A stretch of DNA of 64,000 nt, taken from the NCBI RefSeq assembly GCF_958445495.1, contig NZ_CAUCSQ010000014.1:1-64000 (forward strand). The letters are read 5' to 3'. A model generated the notes under the pieces. The model was given only the letters and a program-made list of their open reading frames with translations. It searched no databases and was not told the DNA's origin. Origin of the DNA: an uncultured Bacteroides sp. (GTDB lineage: Bacteria; Bacteroidota; Bacteroidia; Bacteroidales; Bacteroidaceae). Shown here one piece after another: positions 52,547 through 61,344 of the stretch. A program made the position numbers and the translations under genes. The first letter of the stretch is position 1. Every line of letters starts with the position of its first letter.

Positions 52547-54688
52547 ATGGCAACATTACAAAACATTAGGTCGAAAGGACCTCTATTGGTGATTGTTATC
52601 GGCTTGGCGCTGTTTGCTTTCATTGCGGGAGACGCATGGAAGGTGATGCAGCCTCACCAGGCACATGACGTTGGCGAGGTGAACGGAGACGCTCTTTCCG
52701 CTCAGGAGTATCAGAATTTGGTAGAAGAATATACTGAAGTCGTGAAACTTATGCGTGGAGTGACCGCCTTGAATGACGAACAAACCAGCCAGGTACGTGA
52801 TGAAGTATGGCGTTCCTATGTTAACAATAAACTGATTGAGAAAGAAGCAGAGGCATTGGGACTGACTGTTTCCGCTGCTGAAATCCAGGATATTCTGAAA
52901 GCAGGTGTTCATCCTCTACTGAGACAAACTCCTTTCCAGAATCCGCAAACCGGGAATTTCGATAAGGATATGCTGAACAAATTCTTGGTGGAATATGCCA
53001 AGTTGAGCGAGTCGCAGATGTCAGCACAATATGCGGAACAATATCATAACATGTATAAATACTGGTCGTTTATCCAGAAAACATTGATTCAGAGCCGCCT
53101 GGCTGAAAAATACCAGGCATTGGTTTCCAAAGCTCTTATCTCTAATCCGGTGGAAGCACAGGAAGCTTTTGATGCAAGAGTGAATCAATATGATTTATTG
53201 CTGGCTGCTGTGCCTTATTCTTCCGTAGTGGATTCTACTATTGTAGTAAAGGAATCGGAATTAAAGGATTTGTATAACAAGAAGAAAGAGCAGTTCAGGC
53301 AATATCAGGAAACTCGCGATATCAAATATATTGATGTACAGGTGACTGCCAGTGCGGAAGACAGGGCTGCTATCCAAAAAGAAGTGGACGAGGCTACTGC
53401 ACAGTTGGCTGAAACGACAAGCGATTATACTTCTTTCATCCGTTCCGTAGGTTCGGAAACTCCTTATGTGGATTTGTTTTACAACAAGACTGCCTTCCCG
53501 TCGGATGTAGTGGCACGTTTGGACTCCGCTTCTATCGGTTCGGTTTACGGGCCTTATTACAATGGCGGTGACAATACTATCAATTCTTTTAAGATAATTG
53601 CCAAGACTGCTGCTGCCGATTCCATCGAGTTCCGCCAGATTCAGGTGTACGATGCGGATGCTTCAAGAACAAAGACTTTGGCAGACAGTATTTACAATGC
53701 TATCAAAGGCGGGGCGAATTTTGCCGACCTTGCTAAGAAATACGGACAGACCGGTGATTCTAACTGGATGACCTCCGCCCAGTATGAAGGAGCGCAGATT
53801 GAGGGCGATAACCTGAAATTTATCTCTGCCATCAATAATACAGGTGTGAACGAAGTGGTGAATTTACCGTTAGGACAAGTCAATGTGATTCTCCAGGTGA
53901 CTAATAAGAAAGCCGTGAAAGATAAATATAAGGTAGCGGTTGTTAAACGTGAAGTGGAATTCAGCAAGGAGACTTATAATCGTGCTTACAATGATTTTAG
54001 CCAGTTCATTGCCGCCAATCCTTCTGTAGAGAAGATGGTTGCCAATGCTGAAGAAGCCGGATACAAACTTCTTGACAGGGCTGACCTTTATAGTTCGGAA
54101 CACGGTATAGGTGGTGTGAGAGGTACAAAGGAAGCTTTAAGATGGGTGTTTGACAAAGCGGAACCGGGTGAAATCTCAGGTTTGTATGAATGCGGTGAAA
54201 GCGATCACATGATTGTAGTAGGCCTGGTAAGTATCAAACCGGAGGGATACCGTCCGCTTAGAGCTGTACAGGAACAGTTGAGAGCTGAAATTGTGAAAGA
54301 TAAGAAAGCAGAAAAGATTATTGCTGATATGAAGGCTGCTAATGCGGCTTCGTTCGACCAGTACAAAACCCTGCCCAATGCTGTCAGCGATTCGTTGAAA
54401 ATGGTTACGTTTGCCGCTCCGGCTTATGTTTCCGCATTGCGTAGCAGCGAACCATTGGTCGGCGCCTATGCTTCCGTTGCTGACATGAACCAGTTGAGCG
54501 CTCCGATTAAAGGTAATGCCGGGGTGTATGTATTGCAGATGTACGGCAAAGATAAGCTGAATGATACGTTCAACGCTAAAGATGAGGAAGCTACGTTGAC
54601 TAATATGCATGCGCGTTTCGCCAGCCGTCTGATGAATGACTTATATCTGAAAGCCAACGTGAAAGATACCCGTTACCTGTTCTTCTAA
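52547..54688 (+). CDS. ppiD: PpiD-type peptidyl-prolyl isomerase with SurA-like N-terminal domain
   Basis: 713 residues. One membrane helix at about 12-30 (GPLLVIVIGLALFAFIAG) anchors the rest in the periplasm. The N-terminal chaperone part (YQNLVEEYTEVVKLMRG, NKLIEKEAEALGLTVSAAEI, LRQTPFQNPQTGNFD) is SurA_N/PpiD-like. A parvulin domain lies at about 345-450 (FRQIQVYDADASRTKTLADSI, FADLAKKYGQTGDSNWM), and a second degenerate one follows. It assists folding of exported proteins at the Sec translocon. A -7-like TATCTTCG at 52483 may start its own transcript. Followed by a strong terminator. Confidence 0.9.
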   Translation: MATLQNIRSKGPLLVIVIGLALFAFIAGDAWKVMQPHQAHDVGEVNGDALSAQEYQNLVEEYTEVVKLMRGVTALNDEQTSQVRDEVWRSYVNNKLIEKEAEALGLTVSAAEIQDILKAGVHPLLRQTPFQNPQTGNFDKDMLNKFLVEYAKLSESQMSAQYAEQYHNMYKYWSFIQKTLIQSRLAEKYQALVSKALISNPVEAQEAFDARVNQYDLLLAAVPYSSVVDSTIVVKESELKDLYNKKKEQFRQYQETRDIKYIDVQVTASAEDRAAIQKEVDEATAQLAETTSDYTSFIRSVGSETPYVDLFYNKTAFPSDVVARLDSASIGSVYGPYYNGGDNTINSFKIIAKTAAADSIEFRQIQVYDADASRTKTLADSIYNAIKGGANFADLAKKYGQTGDSNWMTSAQYEGAQIEGDNLKFISAINNTGVNEVVNLPLGQVNVILQVTNKKAVKDKYKVAVVKREVEFSKETYNRAYNDFSQFIAANPSVEKMVANAEEAGYKLLDRADLYSSEHGIGGVRGTKEALRWVFDKAEPGEISGLYECGESDHMIVVGLVSIKPEGYRPLRAVQEQLRAEIVKDKKAEKIIADMKAANAASFDQYKTLPNAVSDSLKMVTFAAPAYVSALRSSEPLVGAYASVADMNQLSAPIKGNAGVYVLQMYGKDKLNDTFNAKDEEATLTNMHARFASRLMNDLYLKANVKDTRYLFF

Positions 54689-54742
54689 AGAATATTTGTT
54701 ACAGAAAGAATACGAAGAACAACAGGACTTGATTGATATTTC

Positions 54743-54797
54743 GGACATAAATTATACGTTTAAAAATGGTACGTATAGTTTATGTCCGATTATTTTT
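54743..54797 (+). terminator. Terminator after ppiD
   Basis: GGACATAAATTATACGT (from 54743) pairs with ACGTATAGTTTATGTCC (to 54787), a 17-bp stem with one wobble, followed by GATTATTTTTA. Confidence 0.85.
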
Positions 54798-54885
54798 ATC
54801 CGTTCTCTCTGTCACCTTAATGGCCGGATAGGTGAATTTTGTTAACTTTTACATTGTCGCTATACGGAAATCGACTTTATTTCCT

Positions 54886-54893
54886 TACATTTG
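54886..54893 (+). promoter_or_regulatory. -7 promoter element for the rlmN operon
   Basis: TACATTTG, 28 nt before the rlmN ATG. No -33 TTTG stands at the usual distance. Confidence 0.5.
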
Positions 54894-54921
54894 CAAATAT
54901 AAACCATGAACGGAAAGAATA

Positions 54922-55956
54922 ATGTCTAAGTATCCTCTTTTAGGTATGACTCTCGCAGAGCTTCAGTCATTGGCGAAAAGACTGGGGATGCCAGGGTTTG
55001 CAGCCCGGCAAATCGCATCTTGGCTCTACGGTAAAAAGGCGGCCTCGATTGATGAGATGACTAATTTGTCATTGAAGTTTCGGGAGTTGCTCAAGCAGGA
55101 GTATGAAGTGGGAGCAGAGGGACCGGTAGATGAAATGCGTTCCGTAGACGGTACGGTGAAGTATTTGTATAAGGTCGGTGAAGGGCATTTTGTGGAATCT
55201 GTATATATACCGGACGGCGACAGGGCTACTTTGTGCGTCTCTTCACAGGTAGGTTGCAAGATGAATTGTAAATTCTGCATGACCGGAAAGCAAGGATATA
55301 CGGCTAATTTAACCGCGAACCAGATAGTCAACCAGATTCATTCGTTGCCTGAACGGGACAAACTGACAAATGTTGTCATGATGGGAATGGGAGAGCCGCT
55401 CGATAATCCGGATGAAGTATTGAAGGCGCTGGATATACTTACCGCTTCGTATGGTTATGGTTGGAGTCCGAAACGTATAACTCTCTCTACTGTCGGATTA
55501 CGGAAAGGACTGAAGCGTTTTATTGAAGAAAGCGATTGCCATTTGGCTATCAGCCTTCATTCTCCCCTGGCTGTCCAGCGTGCCGAACTGATGCCGGCGG
55601 AAAAAGGTTATCCTATTTGCGAGATTGTGGAACTGTTAAAAAACTATGATTTTAGCAAACAGCGCCGACTTTCATTTGAATATATTGTTTTTAAGGGACT
55701 CAATGACTCTCAGGTTTATGCCAAAGAGTTGTTGAAACTGTTGCGCGGTTTAGAGTGCAGGATTAATCTGATTCGTTTTCATGCTATTCCGGGAGTGAAT
55801 CTTGAAGGGGCGGATATGGACACGATGATTCGTTTCCGCGATTATCTGACTTCACACGGGCTTTTCACTACCGTCCGCTCTTCGAGAGGAGAAGATATTT
55901 TTGCTGCGTGCGGCATGCTCTCGACTGCAAAACAGGAAGAAAATAATAAGAGTTAA
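54922..55956 (+). CDS. rlmN: 23S rRNA/tRNA adenine C2-methyltransferase RlmN
   Basis: 344 residues, a radical SAM enzyme that methylates C2 of A2503 in 23S rRNA and A37 of some tRNAs. The cluster motif CKMNCKFC has Cys112, Cys116 and Cys119. The second essential Cys is at 330 in EDIFAACGM. GMGEPLDNPDEVLKAL and LAISLHSPLAVQR are conserved family motifs. The length is typical. It begins an operon running to secG. Confidence 0.97.
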   Translation: MSKYPLLGMTLAELQSLAKRLGMPGFAARQIASWLYGKKAASIDEMTNLSLKFRELLKQEYEVGAEGPVDEMRSVDGTVKYLYKVGEGHFVESVYIPDGDRATLCVSSQVGCKMNCKFCMTGKQGYTANLTANQIVNQIHSLPERDKLTNVVMMGMGEPLDNPDEVLKALDILTASYGYGWSPKRITLSTVGLRKGLKRFIEESDCHLAISLHSPLAVQRAELMPAEKGYPICEIVELLKNYDFSKQRRLSFEYIVFKGLNDSQVYAKELLKLLRGLECRINLIRFHAIPGVNLEGADMDTMIRFRDYLTSHGLFTTVRSSRGEDIFAACGMLSTAKQEENNKS

Positions 55957-55972
55957 TATAAAATCCAACATC

Positions 55973-57013
55973 ATGAAAAAGTACTTTTTTTATTTAAGCA
56001 TGGCTTTGATAGCCTTTTCAGTGGCTTCTTGTAGTCTTAGAGGAAATCATACTTCCAGCGGACGTGCATACGAACTTTTGGTCGTGGTAGACCAAGGTGT
56101 TTGGGAGCGTGCGGCAGGAAGAGCTTTACATGATGTGCTCGATTCCGATATGCCCGGTTTGCCCCAATCGGAGCCCTCTTTTCGTATCATGTACACTTCA
56201 CCGAAAAATTATGATTCTACTTTGAAGTTAATCCGCAATATCATCATTGTGGACATACAGGACATCTATACGAAGCCATCTTTCAAATATGCCAAGGATG
56301 TGTATGCTAATCCGCAGATGATATTAACCATCCAGGCGCCGAACGAAGAAGAGTTCGGGAAATTTGTGAAAGAGAACAAGCAGACCATTATCGACTTCTT
56401 TACCCGTGCGGAGATGAACCGTCAGATAACTGCTCTGGAAGAGAAGCACAGCAATTTCATCTCTCATAAGGTGGACAGTTTATTCGGATGCGACATTTGG
56501 ATTCCTGCCGAGCTGGCCAATTCAAAGACCGGAGAGGATTTCTTCTGGGCTTCTACCAATACGGGTACTGCCGACCGTAACTTCGTAATATATTCTTATC
56601 CTTATACAGACAAGGATACATTTACTAAAGAATATTTCGTGCATAAGCGTGACTCTGTGATGAAGGTTAACATTCCCGGTTTCAAGGAGGGAGTTTATAT
56701 GTCGACCGATTCTTTGTTGACGGATGTCCGTCCGATTAATGTGCAGGACACTTATACGCTGGAAGCCCGCGGGTTATGGCGCATGAAAGGTGATTTTATG
56801 GGTGGCCCGTATGTATCCCATACCCGGTTGGACGAGAAAAACCAGCGGATTATTACAGCAGAAATATTTGTATATTCACCGGATAAAATGAAACGTAACT
56901 TGGTTCGCCAGATGGAAGCATCTCTTTATACATTGAAATTGCCGAATGAGGTTCAGCAAAATCAGATTCCATTAGGAGGGGTATCCAAGGAAGCAGGACA
57001 GACTAATAAATAA
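55973..57013 (+). CDS. DUF4837 family lipoprotein
   Basis: 346 residues from ATG 55973, which starts a type II signal peptide (FYLSMALIAFSVASC). The sequence TSSGRAYELLVVVDQGVWERAAG and the later TGTADRNFVIYSYPYTDKDTF and RGLWRMKGDFMGGPYVSH match the DUF4837 family found across Bacteroidota next to rlmN and pdxA. The function is unknown. An in-frame upstream start would overlap rlmN and is not used. It follows rlmN by 16 nt and precedes pdxA by 4 nt. Confidence 0.85.
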   Translation: MKKYFFYLSMALIAFSVASCSLRGNHTSSGRAYELLVVVDQGVWERAAGRALHDVLDSDMPGLPQSEPSFRIMYTSPKNYDSTLKLIRNIIIVDIQDIYTKPSFKYAKDVYANPQMILTIQAPNEEEFGKFVKENKQTIIDFFTRAEMNRQITALEEKHSNFISHKVDSLFGCDIWIPAELANSKTGEDFFWASTNTGTADRNFVIYSYPYTDKDTFTKEYFVHKRDSVMKVNIPGFKEGVYMSTDSLLTDVRPINVQDTYTLEARGLWRMKGDFMGGPYVSHTRLDEKNQRIITAEIFVYSPDKMKRNLVRQMEASLYTLKLPNEVQQNQIPLGGVSKEAGQTNK

Positions 57014-57017
57014 AAAC

Positions 57018-58112
57018 ATGGAAGATTACAAAATAAAAATCGGTATTACCCAAGGAGATATTAACGGGGTTGGTTATGAAGTGATTCTAAAGACATTTGC
57101 CGACCCTGCAATGTTGGAATTATGTACTCCTGTTATCTATGGCTCGCCGAAAGTGGCTGCCTATCATCGCAAATCTTTGGATTTGCCGACTAATTTCAGT
57201 ATAATCAATTCGGCTTCCGAAGCGGGGCATAATCGTTTGAGCGTCGTTAACTGTACGGACGACGAAGTGAAAGTGGAATTTGCGAAACCGGACCCTGAAG
57301 CGGGAAAGGCTGCATTGGGAGCTTTGGAGCGTGCTATCGAGGAGTATCGTGAAGGGCTGATTGACGTCATTGTAACGGCTCCGATTAATAAACATACCAT
57401 CCAGTCGGAAGAATTCTCTTTTCCCGGACATACGGAGTATATCGAAGAACGTTTGGGAGACGGGAATAAATCATTGATGATTCTGATGAAAGATGATTTC
57501 CGGGTAGCCCTGGTGACGACGCATATCCCTGTCAGGGAAATCGCGACTGCGATAACCAAAGAACTGATTCAGGAAAAGCTGATGATATTCAACCGCTGTT
57601 TGAAACAGGATTTTGGCATAGGCGCTCCGCGCATTGCGGTATTGTCCCTTAATCCTCATGCCGGAGACGGAGGGTTGTTAGGTACAGAGGAACAGGAAGT
57701 GATAATCCCGGCGATGAAAGAGATGGAAGAAAAAGGAATCCTTTGTTATGGGCCTTATGCTGCCGACGGATTTATGGGAGCGGGTAATTATACACACTTC
57801 GACGGGATATTGGCAATGTACCATGACCAGGGACTGGCCCCGTTTAAAGCTTTGGCAATGGATGACGGAGTGAACTACACCGCCGGCCTTCCGGTGGTAC
57901 GTACTTCTCCGGCTCATGGGACAGCTTATGACATCGCAGGAAAAGGGATTGCCAGTGAAGATTCTTTCCGCCAGGCGATTTATGTCGCTATTGATGTTTT
58001 TCGTAATCGCCGGAGAGAAAAGGCTGCCCGTACGAATCCGTTACGGAAACAATATTACGAAAAGCGGGACGATAGCGATAAGCTGAAACTGGATACGGTA
58101 GACGAAGATTAA
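57018..58112 (+). CDS. pdxA: 4-hydroxythreonine-4-phosphate dehydrogenase
   Basis: 364 residues. In the DXP-dependent pyridoxal phosphate pathway PdxA oxidises 4-phosphohydroxy-L-threonine, and the product is condensed by PdxJ. Motifs: GITQGDINGVGYEVILK at the N-terminus, TAPINKHTIQ, FPGHTEYIEERLG, and the metal-binding histidines in AMYHDQGLAPFKAL and RTSPAHGTAYDIAGKG. Length and motifs are normal. The C-terminal tail after residue 340 is charged and likely disordered. pdxJ is not in the window. Confidence 0.96.
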   Translation: MEDYKIKIGITQGDINGVGYEVILKTFADPAMLELCTPVIYGSPKVAAYHRKSLDLPTNFSIINSASEAGHNRLSVVNCTDDEVKVEFAKPDPEAGKAALGALERAIEEYREGLIDVIVTAPINKHTIQSEEFSFPGHTEYIEERLGDGNKSLMILMKDDFRVALVTTHIPVREIATAITKELIQEKLMIFNRCLKQDFGIGAPRIAVLSLNPHAGDGGLLGTEEQEVIIPAMKEMEEKGILCYGPYAADGFMGAGNYTHFDGILAMYHDQGLAPFKALAMDDGVNYTAGLPVVRTSPAHGTAYDIAGKGIASEDSFRQAIYVAIDVFRNRRREKAARTNPLRKQYYEKRDDSDKLKLDTVDED

Positions 58113-58151
58113 AATTTGTTTGGAATATCCTTAAACTCACAACTCAAGAAG

Positions 58152-59393
58152 ATGACAAGAGCGGAGATACAACAGGTCAAACAGCGTTTCGGTATCATTG
58201 GAAATACGGAAGCGTTGTCGCGTGCCATAGATGTTGCCATTCAGGTAGCTCCTACCGATTTGTCCGTGCTGATTACCGGGGAAAGCGGTGTCGGAAAAGA
58301 AAGTTTTCCTCAAATCATTCACCAATACAGCCGGAGGAAACACGGGCAATATATTGCTGTCAACTGCGGGGCTATTCCGGAGGGGACGATTGATTCGGAA
58401 TTGTTCGGTCATGAGAAAGGAGCGTTTACCGGTGCGATTGGGGAACGGAAAGGGTATTTCGGTGAAGCAGACGGCGGTACGATATTCCTTGACGAAGTAG
58501 GAGAGTTGCCCATGTCGACGCAAGCGCGTTTGCTTCGTGTGCTGGAGAGCGGCGAATTTATCAAAGTCGGTTCGTCCAAAGTGCAGAAGACGGATGTGCG
58601 TATTGTTGCGGCTACGAACGTCAATCTTACCCAGGCTATCGCAGAAGGGCGTTTTCGGGAAGATTTGTATTATCGTTTAAATACGGTTCCTATTCAGATA
58701 CCCCCTTTGCGTGAGCGCGGGGATGATGTGCTTTTGCTGTTCCGTAAGTTTGCTGCGGACTTTGCCGAAAAGTATCGGATGCCGGCTATTCAATTGACGG
58801 AAGATGCCAAGAAAGAACTTTTGGCTTATCCGTGGCCGGGTAATGTACGTCAGTTGAAGAATATCACCGAACAGATTTCCATCATTGAGACCAACCGGGA
58901 AATTACAGCCGCTATTTTGCAGACTTACCTCCCTGTCCAGAATACGCAGCGGCTTCCCGCACTGACGGGAATACGTGAAAGTAAAGGGTTTGAAAGCGAG
59001 CGTGAGATACTCTACTCCGTTCTGTTCGATATGCGCCAGGAAGTAGCGGAATTAAAGAAGATGGTGCATAATATGATGGCCGAACGTACGGGACGGGTGG
59101 GACAAGTGGAGCAAGTCGTTACTACTCCGGTCGTGACTGCACAGCAACAGCCTTCCATGCCTGCTATTATCCGTCCGGTGCAGCCGTCGGCTGTCTGTAC
59201 GAAAGACGATGATGAAGATATCCAGGATACGGAGGAATATGTAGAGGAAACCTTGTCATTGGATGAGGTAGAGAAAGAAATGATACGTAAGGCGCTTGAA
59301 AGACATCATGGAAAGCGAAAGAGCGCTGCGCAGGATTTGAAAATTTCCGAGCGTACGCTTTATAGAAAAATAAAAGAATATGAATTGGATTAG
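58152..59393 (+). CDS. Sigma-54-dependent transcriptional activator, AAA+ and Fis HTH
   Basis: 413 residues from ATG 58152; a TTG at 58116 is less likely. No receiver or other sensory domain precedes the AAA+ domain. Walker A GESGVGKE is at 43-50, the sigma-54 contact loop GAFTGA at 90-95, and GGTIFLDEVGEL is Walker B. PWPGNVRQLKN is also typical. A linker of about 100 residues rich in Gln/Pro/Glu leads to a Fis-type helix-turn-helix (KRKSAAQDLKISERTLYRKI). How its activity is controlled is not visible. It overlaps lptE by 14 nt, so it belongs to the operon. Confidence 0.93.
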   Translation: MTRAEIQQVKQRFGIIGNTEALSRAIDVAIQVAPTDLSVLITGESGVGKESFPQIIHQYSRRKHGQYIAVNCGAIPEGTIDSELFGHEKGAFTGAIGERKGYFGEADGGTIFLDEVGELPMSTQARLLRVLESGEFIKVGSSKVQKTDVRIVAATNVNLTQAIAEGRFREDLYYRLNTVPIQIPPLRERGDDVLLLFRKFAADFAEKYRMPAIQLTEDAKKELLAYPWPGNVRQLKNITEQISIIETNREITAAILQTYLPVQNTQRLPALTGIRESKGFESEREILYSVLFDMRQEVAELKKMVHNMMAERTGRVGQVEQVVTTPVVTAQQQPSMPAIIRPVQPSAVCTKDDDEDIQDTEEYVEETLSLDEVEKEMIRKALERHHGKRKSAAQDLKISERTLYRKIKEYELD

Positions 59394-59910
59394 AAAGATA
59401 ACATCACGTGTTTTGCCGCTTATGGTTTTGTCGATAGCGGCTATCGCATGCACTGTTTCCTATAAGTTTAACGGTTCGTCTATCAATTACGATAAGGTAA
59501 AAACCATTTCAATCGCCGATTTTCCTATCAAGTCGGAATATGTGTACGCTCCGTTGGCGACAAAGTTCAATGAAGACTTGAAAGACATCTTCATCCGTCA
59601 GACACGTCTGCAATTGCTGAAACCCAGTCAAAATGCGGATTTGCAGATTGACGGGGAGATTACGGGATATAATCAGTATAACCAGGCGGTGTCTGCCGAC
59701 GGTTATTCTTCGGAAACGAAGTTGACTATCACGGTGAATGTGCGTTTCGTGAATAACACAAACCACGCCGAAGACTTTGAACAACAGTTTTCCGCTTTCC
59801 GTACTTATGATTCCAGTCAATTGCTGACGGCTGTGCAGGATAATTTGATTGCGGAAATGACTAAAGAGATAACCGACCAAATATTTAATGCGACTGTCGC
59901 AAACTGGTAA
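59380..59910 (+). CDS. lptE: LptE-like LPS assembly lipoprotein
   Basis: 176 residues. Lipoprotein signal (VLPLMVLSIAAIAC). The mature part is an alpha/beta domain: SYKFNGSSINYDKVKTISIADF, ATKFNEDLKDIFIRQTRLQLL and DLQIDGEITGYNQYN, matching LptE of Bacteroidota. In the outer membrane LptE plugs the LptD barrel during lipopolysaccharide insertion. It starts within the end of the sigma-54 activator gene and is followed 5 nt later by an unknown gene. Confidence 0.88.
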   Translation: MNWIRKITSRVLPLMVLSIAAIACTVSYKFNGSSINYDKVKTISIADFPIKSEYVYAPLATKFNEDLKDIFIRQTRLQLLKPSQNADLQIDGEITGYNQYNQAVSADGYSSETKLTITVNVRFVNNTNHAEDFEQQFSAFRTYDSSQLLTAVQDNLIAEMTKEITDQIFNATVANW

Positions 59911-59915
59911 TTCAG

Positions 59916-60668
59916 ATGACTCCTATGAACTTTCAACAATGGATTCAGCATCCAGAGACGCTGAATAGGGATACTTTGTATGAATTGCGTAACATGCTTG
60001 CGAGGTATCCTTATTTTCAATCGCTTCGTTTGTTGTATCTGAAAAACTTGTATATCCTCCATGATATCAATTTTGGCGCAGAGCTCCGTAAAGCGGTATT
60101 GTATATTGCCGACCGGCGGAAATTGTTTCAATTGATTGAAGGAGAACGGTTTGCCATCCGGTCACGGAAAAAAGGGACAACCCTTGCCGAAGTGTTGAAA
60201 GATGAGCCTTCGGTAGACCGTACATTGGCGTTGATTGACGCCTTCCTGTCTACGGTTCCCGAAGAGGTGACCGGTCAGACGGGATTTGATTATTCAATGG
60301 ATTATACGGCTTATTTGTTGGAAGATACTGCCGCGGTGGGACAAGCGGAAGAGGAAGCGCCCAAATTGAAAGGACATGAGCTGATTGACGGTTTTATCGA
60401 GAAGAGCGAAGGAGATGCGCTTTTGTCTCTGAAATCTCCGAGGGAAGAGACAGAAGTGGCGGTTGCTCCTTCAAATGAAACCGGCGAGGAGGAAGATGAC
60501 AGTTGTTTTACCGAGACTTTAGCTAAAATCTATGTTAAACAGCAGCGATATTCGAAAGCTCTTGAAATAATTAAAAAATTAAGTTTGAAATATCCAAAAA
60601 AAAATGCTTACTTTGCAGACCAAATCAGATTTTTGGAGAAATTGATTATTAACGCTAATTCAAAATAA
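59916..60668 (+). CDS. Conserved hypothetical protein with helical, TPR-like C-terminus
   Basis: 250 residues, no signal peptide or membrane helix. The N-terminal 90 residues are helical and aromatic-rich (DTLYELRNMLARYPYFQSLRLLYLKNLYIL). A variable acidic middle follows, and the last 50 residues form a TPR-like pair (TLAKIYVKQQRYSKALEIIKKLSLKYPKKN). I do not know the family's function; similar proteins sit between lptE and secG in Bacteroides. ATG 59916 or 59925. Position suggests a soluble partner in envelope biogenesis. Confidence 0.75.
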   Translation: MTPMNFQQWIQHPETLNRDTLYELRNMLARYPYFQSLRLLYLKNLYILHDINFGAELRKAVLYIADRRKLFQLIEGERFAIRSRKKGTTLAEVLKDEPSVDRTLALIDAFLSTVPEEVTGQTGFDYSMDYTAYLLEDTAAVGQAEEEAPKLKGHELIDGFIEKSEGDALLSLKSPREETEVAVAPSNETGEEEDDSCFTETLAKIYVKQQRYSKALEIIKKLSLKYPKKNAYFADQIRFLEKLIINANSK

Positions 60669-60674
60669 CTAAAA

Positions 60675-61097
60675 ATGTACTTATTATTCGTTATCTTAAT
60701 GGTTATTGCAGCCCTGTTGATGTGCTTCATCGTGCTGATTCAGAACTCAAAAGGAGGCGGACTTGCTTCCGGTTTCTCTTCATCCAACGCTATTATGGGC
60801 GTACGCAAGACTACTGATTTCCTTGAAAAAGCAACGTGGGGTTTAGCTATCTTCATGGTTGTGATGAGCATCGCCACCGCTTATGTCGTTCCTCATTCTA
60901 CTGCAGTAAAAGATGCGGTATTGGAACAAGCCCAGAAAGAACAACAAACTAACCCGTATAATTTGCCTGCCGGTACTGCTGCACCGCAAACAGATGCTGC
61001 TACGCCTGCAGAGTCCGAACCTGCTACGGAAGCCCCGGCTTCTACAGAGACACCGGCGTCTGCTGAAACGCCTGCCCCTGCTGCGGCGGAAAAATAA
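60675..61097 (+). CDS. secG: Preprotein translocase subunit SecG
   Basis: 140 residues. Two membrane helices (LLFVILMVIAALLMCFIVLI and ATWGLAIFMVVMSIATAYV) flank QNSKGGGLASGFSSSNAIMG, the SecG signature. The C-terminal 45 residues are a low-complexity Ala/Pro/Thr/Glu tail with repeated TPA-type steps, as in other Bacteroidota SecG proteins. It supports SecA-driven translocation through SecYEG. It closes the rlmN-to-secG operon and is followed by a terminator. Confidence 0.95.
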   Translation: MYLLFVILMVIAALLMCFIVLIQNSKGGGLASGFSSSNAIMGVRKTTDFLEKATWGLAIFMVVMSIATAYVVPHSTAVKDAVLEQAQKEQQTNPYNLPAGTAAPQTDAATPAESEPATEAPASTETPASAETPAPAAAEK

Positions 61098-61143
61098 TCC
61101 GGTACGGTTGGTTTGATAAGAAATATCGGATAAAACCGTTGAG

Positions 61144-61179
61144 AAAGAGATGTGGATGAATTTCCGCATCTCTTTTTTG
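61144..61179 (+). terminator. Terminator of the secG operon
   Basis: AAAGAGATGTGG / CCGCATCTCTTT with an 8-nt loop, then TTTTTTG. Confidence 0.9.
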
Positions 61180-61344
61180 TTGTCCGGACATGAATACGGA
61201 TTCTTTATGGCGGAGGCAAACGGGATTTGATAACCTTTCTTTTGAAGAAAGGCAGATTTCTTTGCTTAATTGGCGCATAAGTCAATATTTATGTGTAAGT
61301 TTGTTGGTCACAACAGATTATTAATTAATTTTTTTAATATAACA

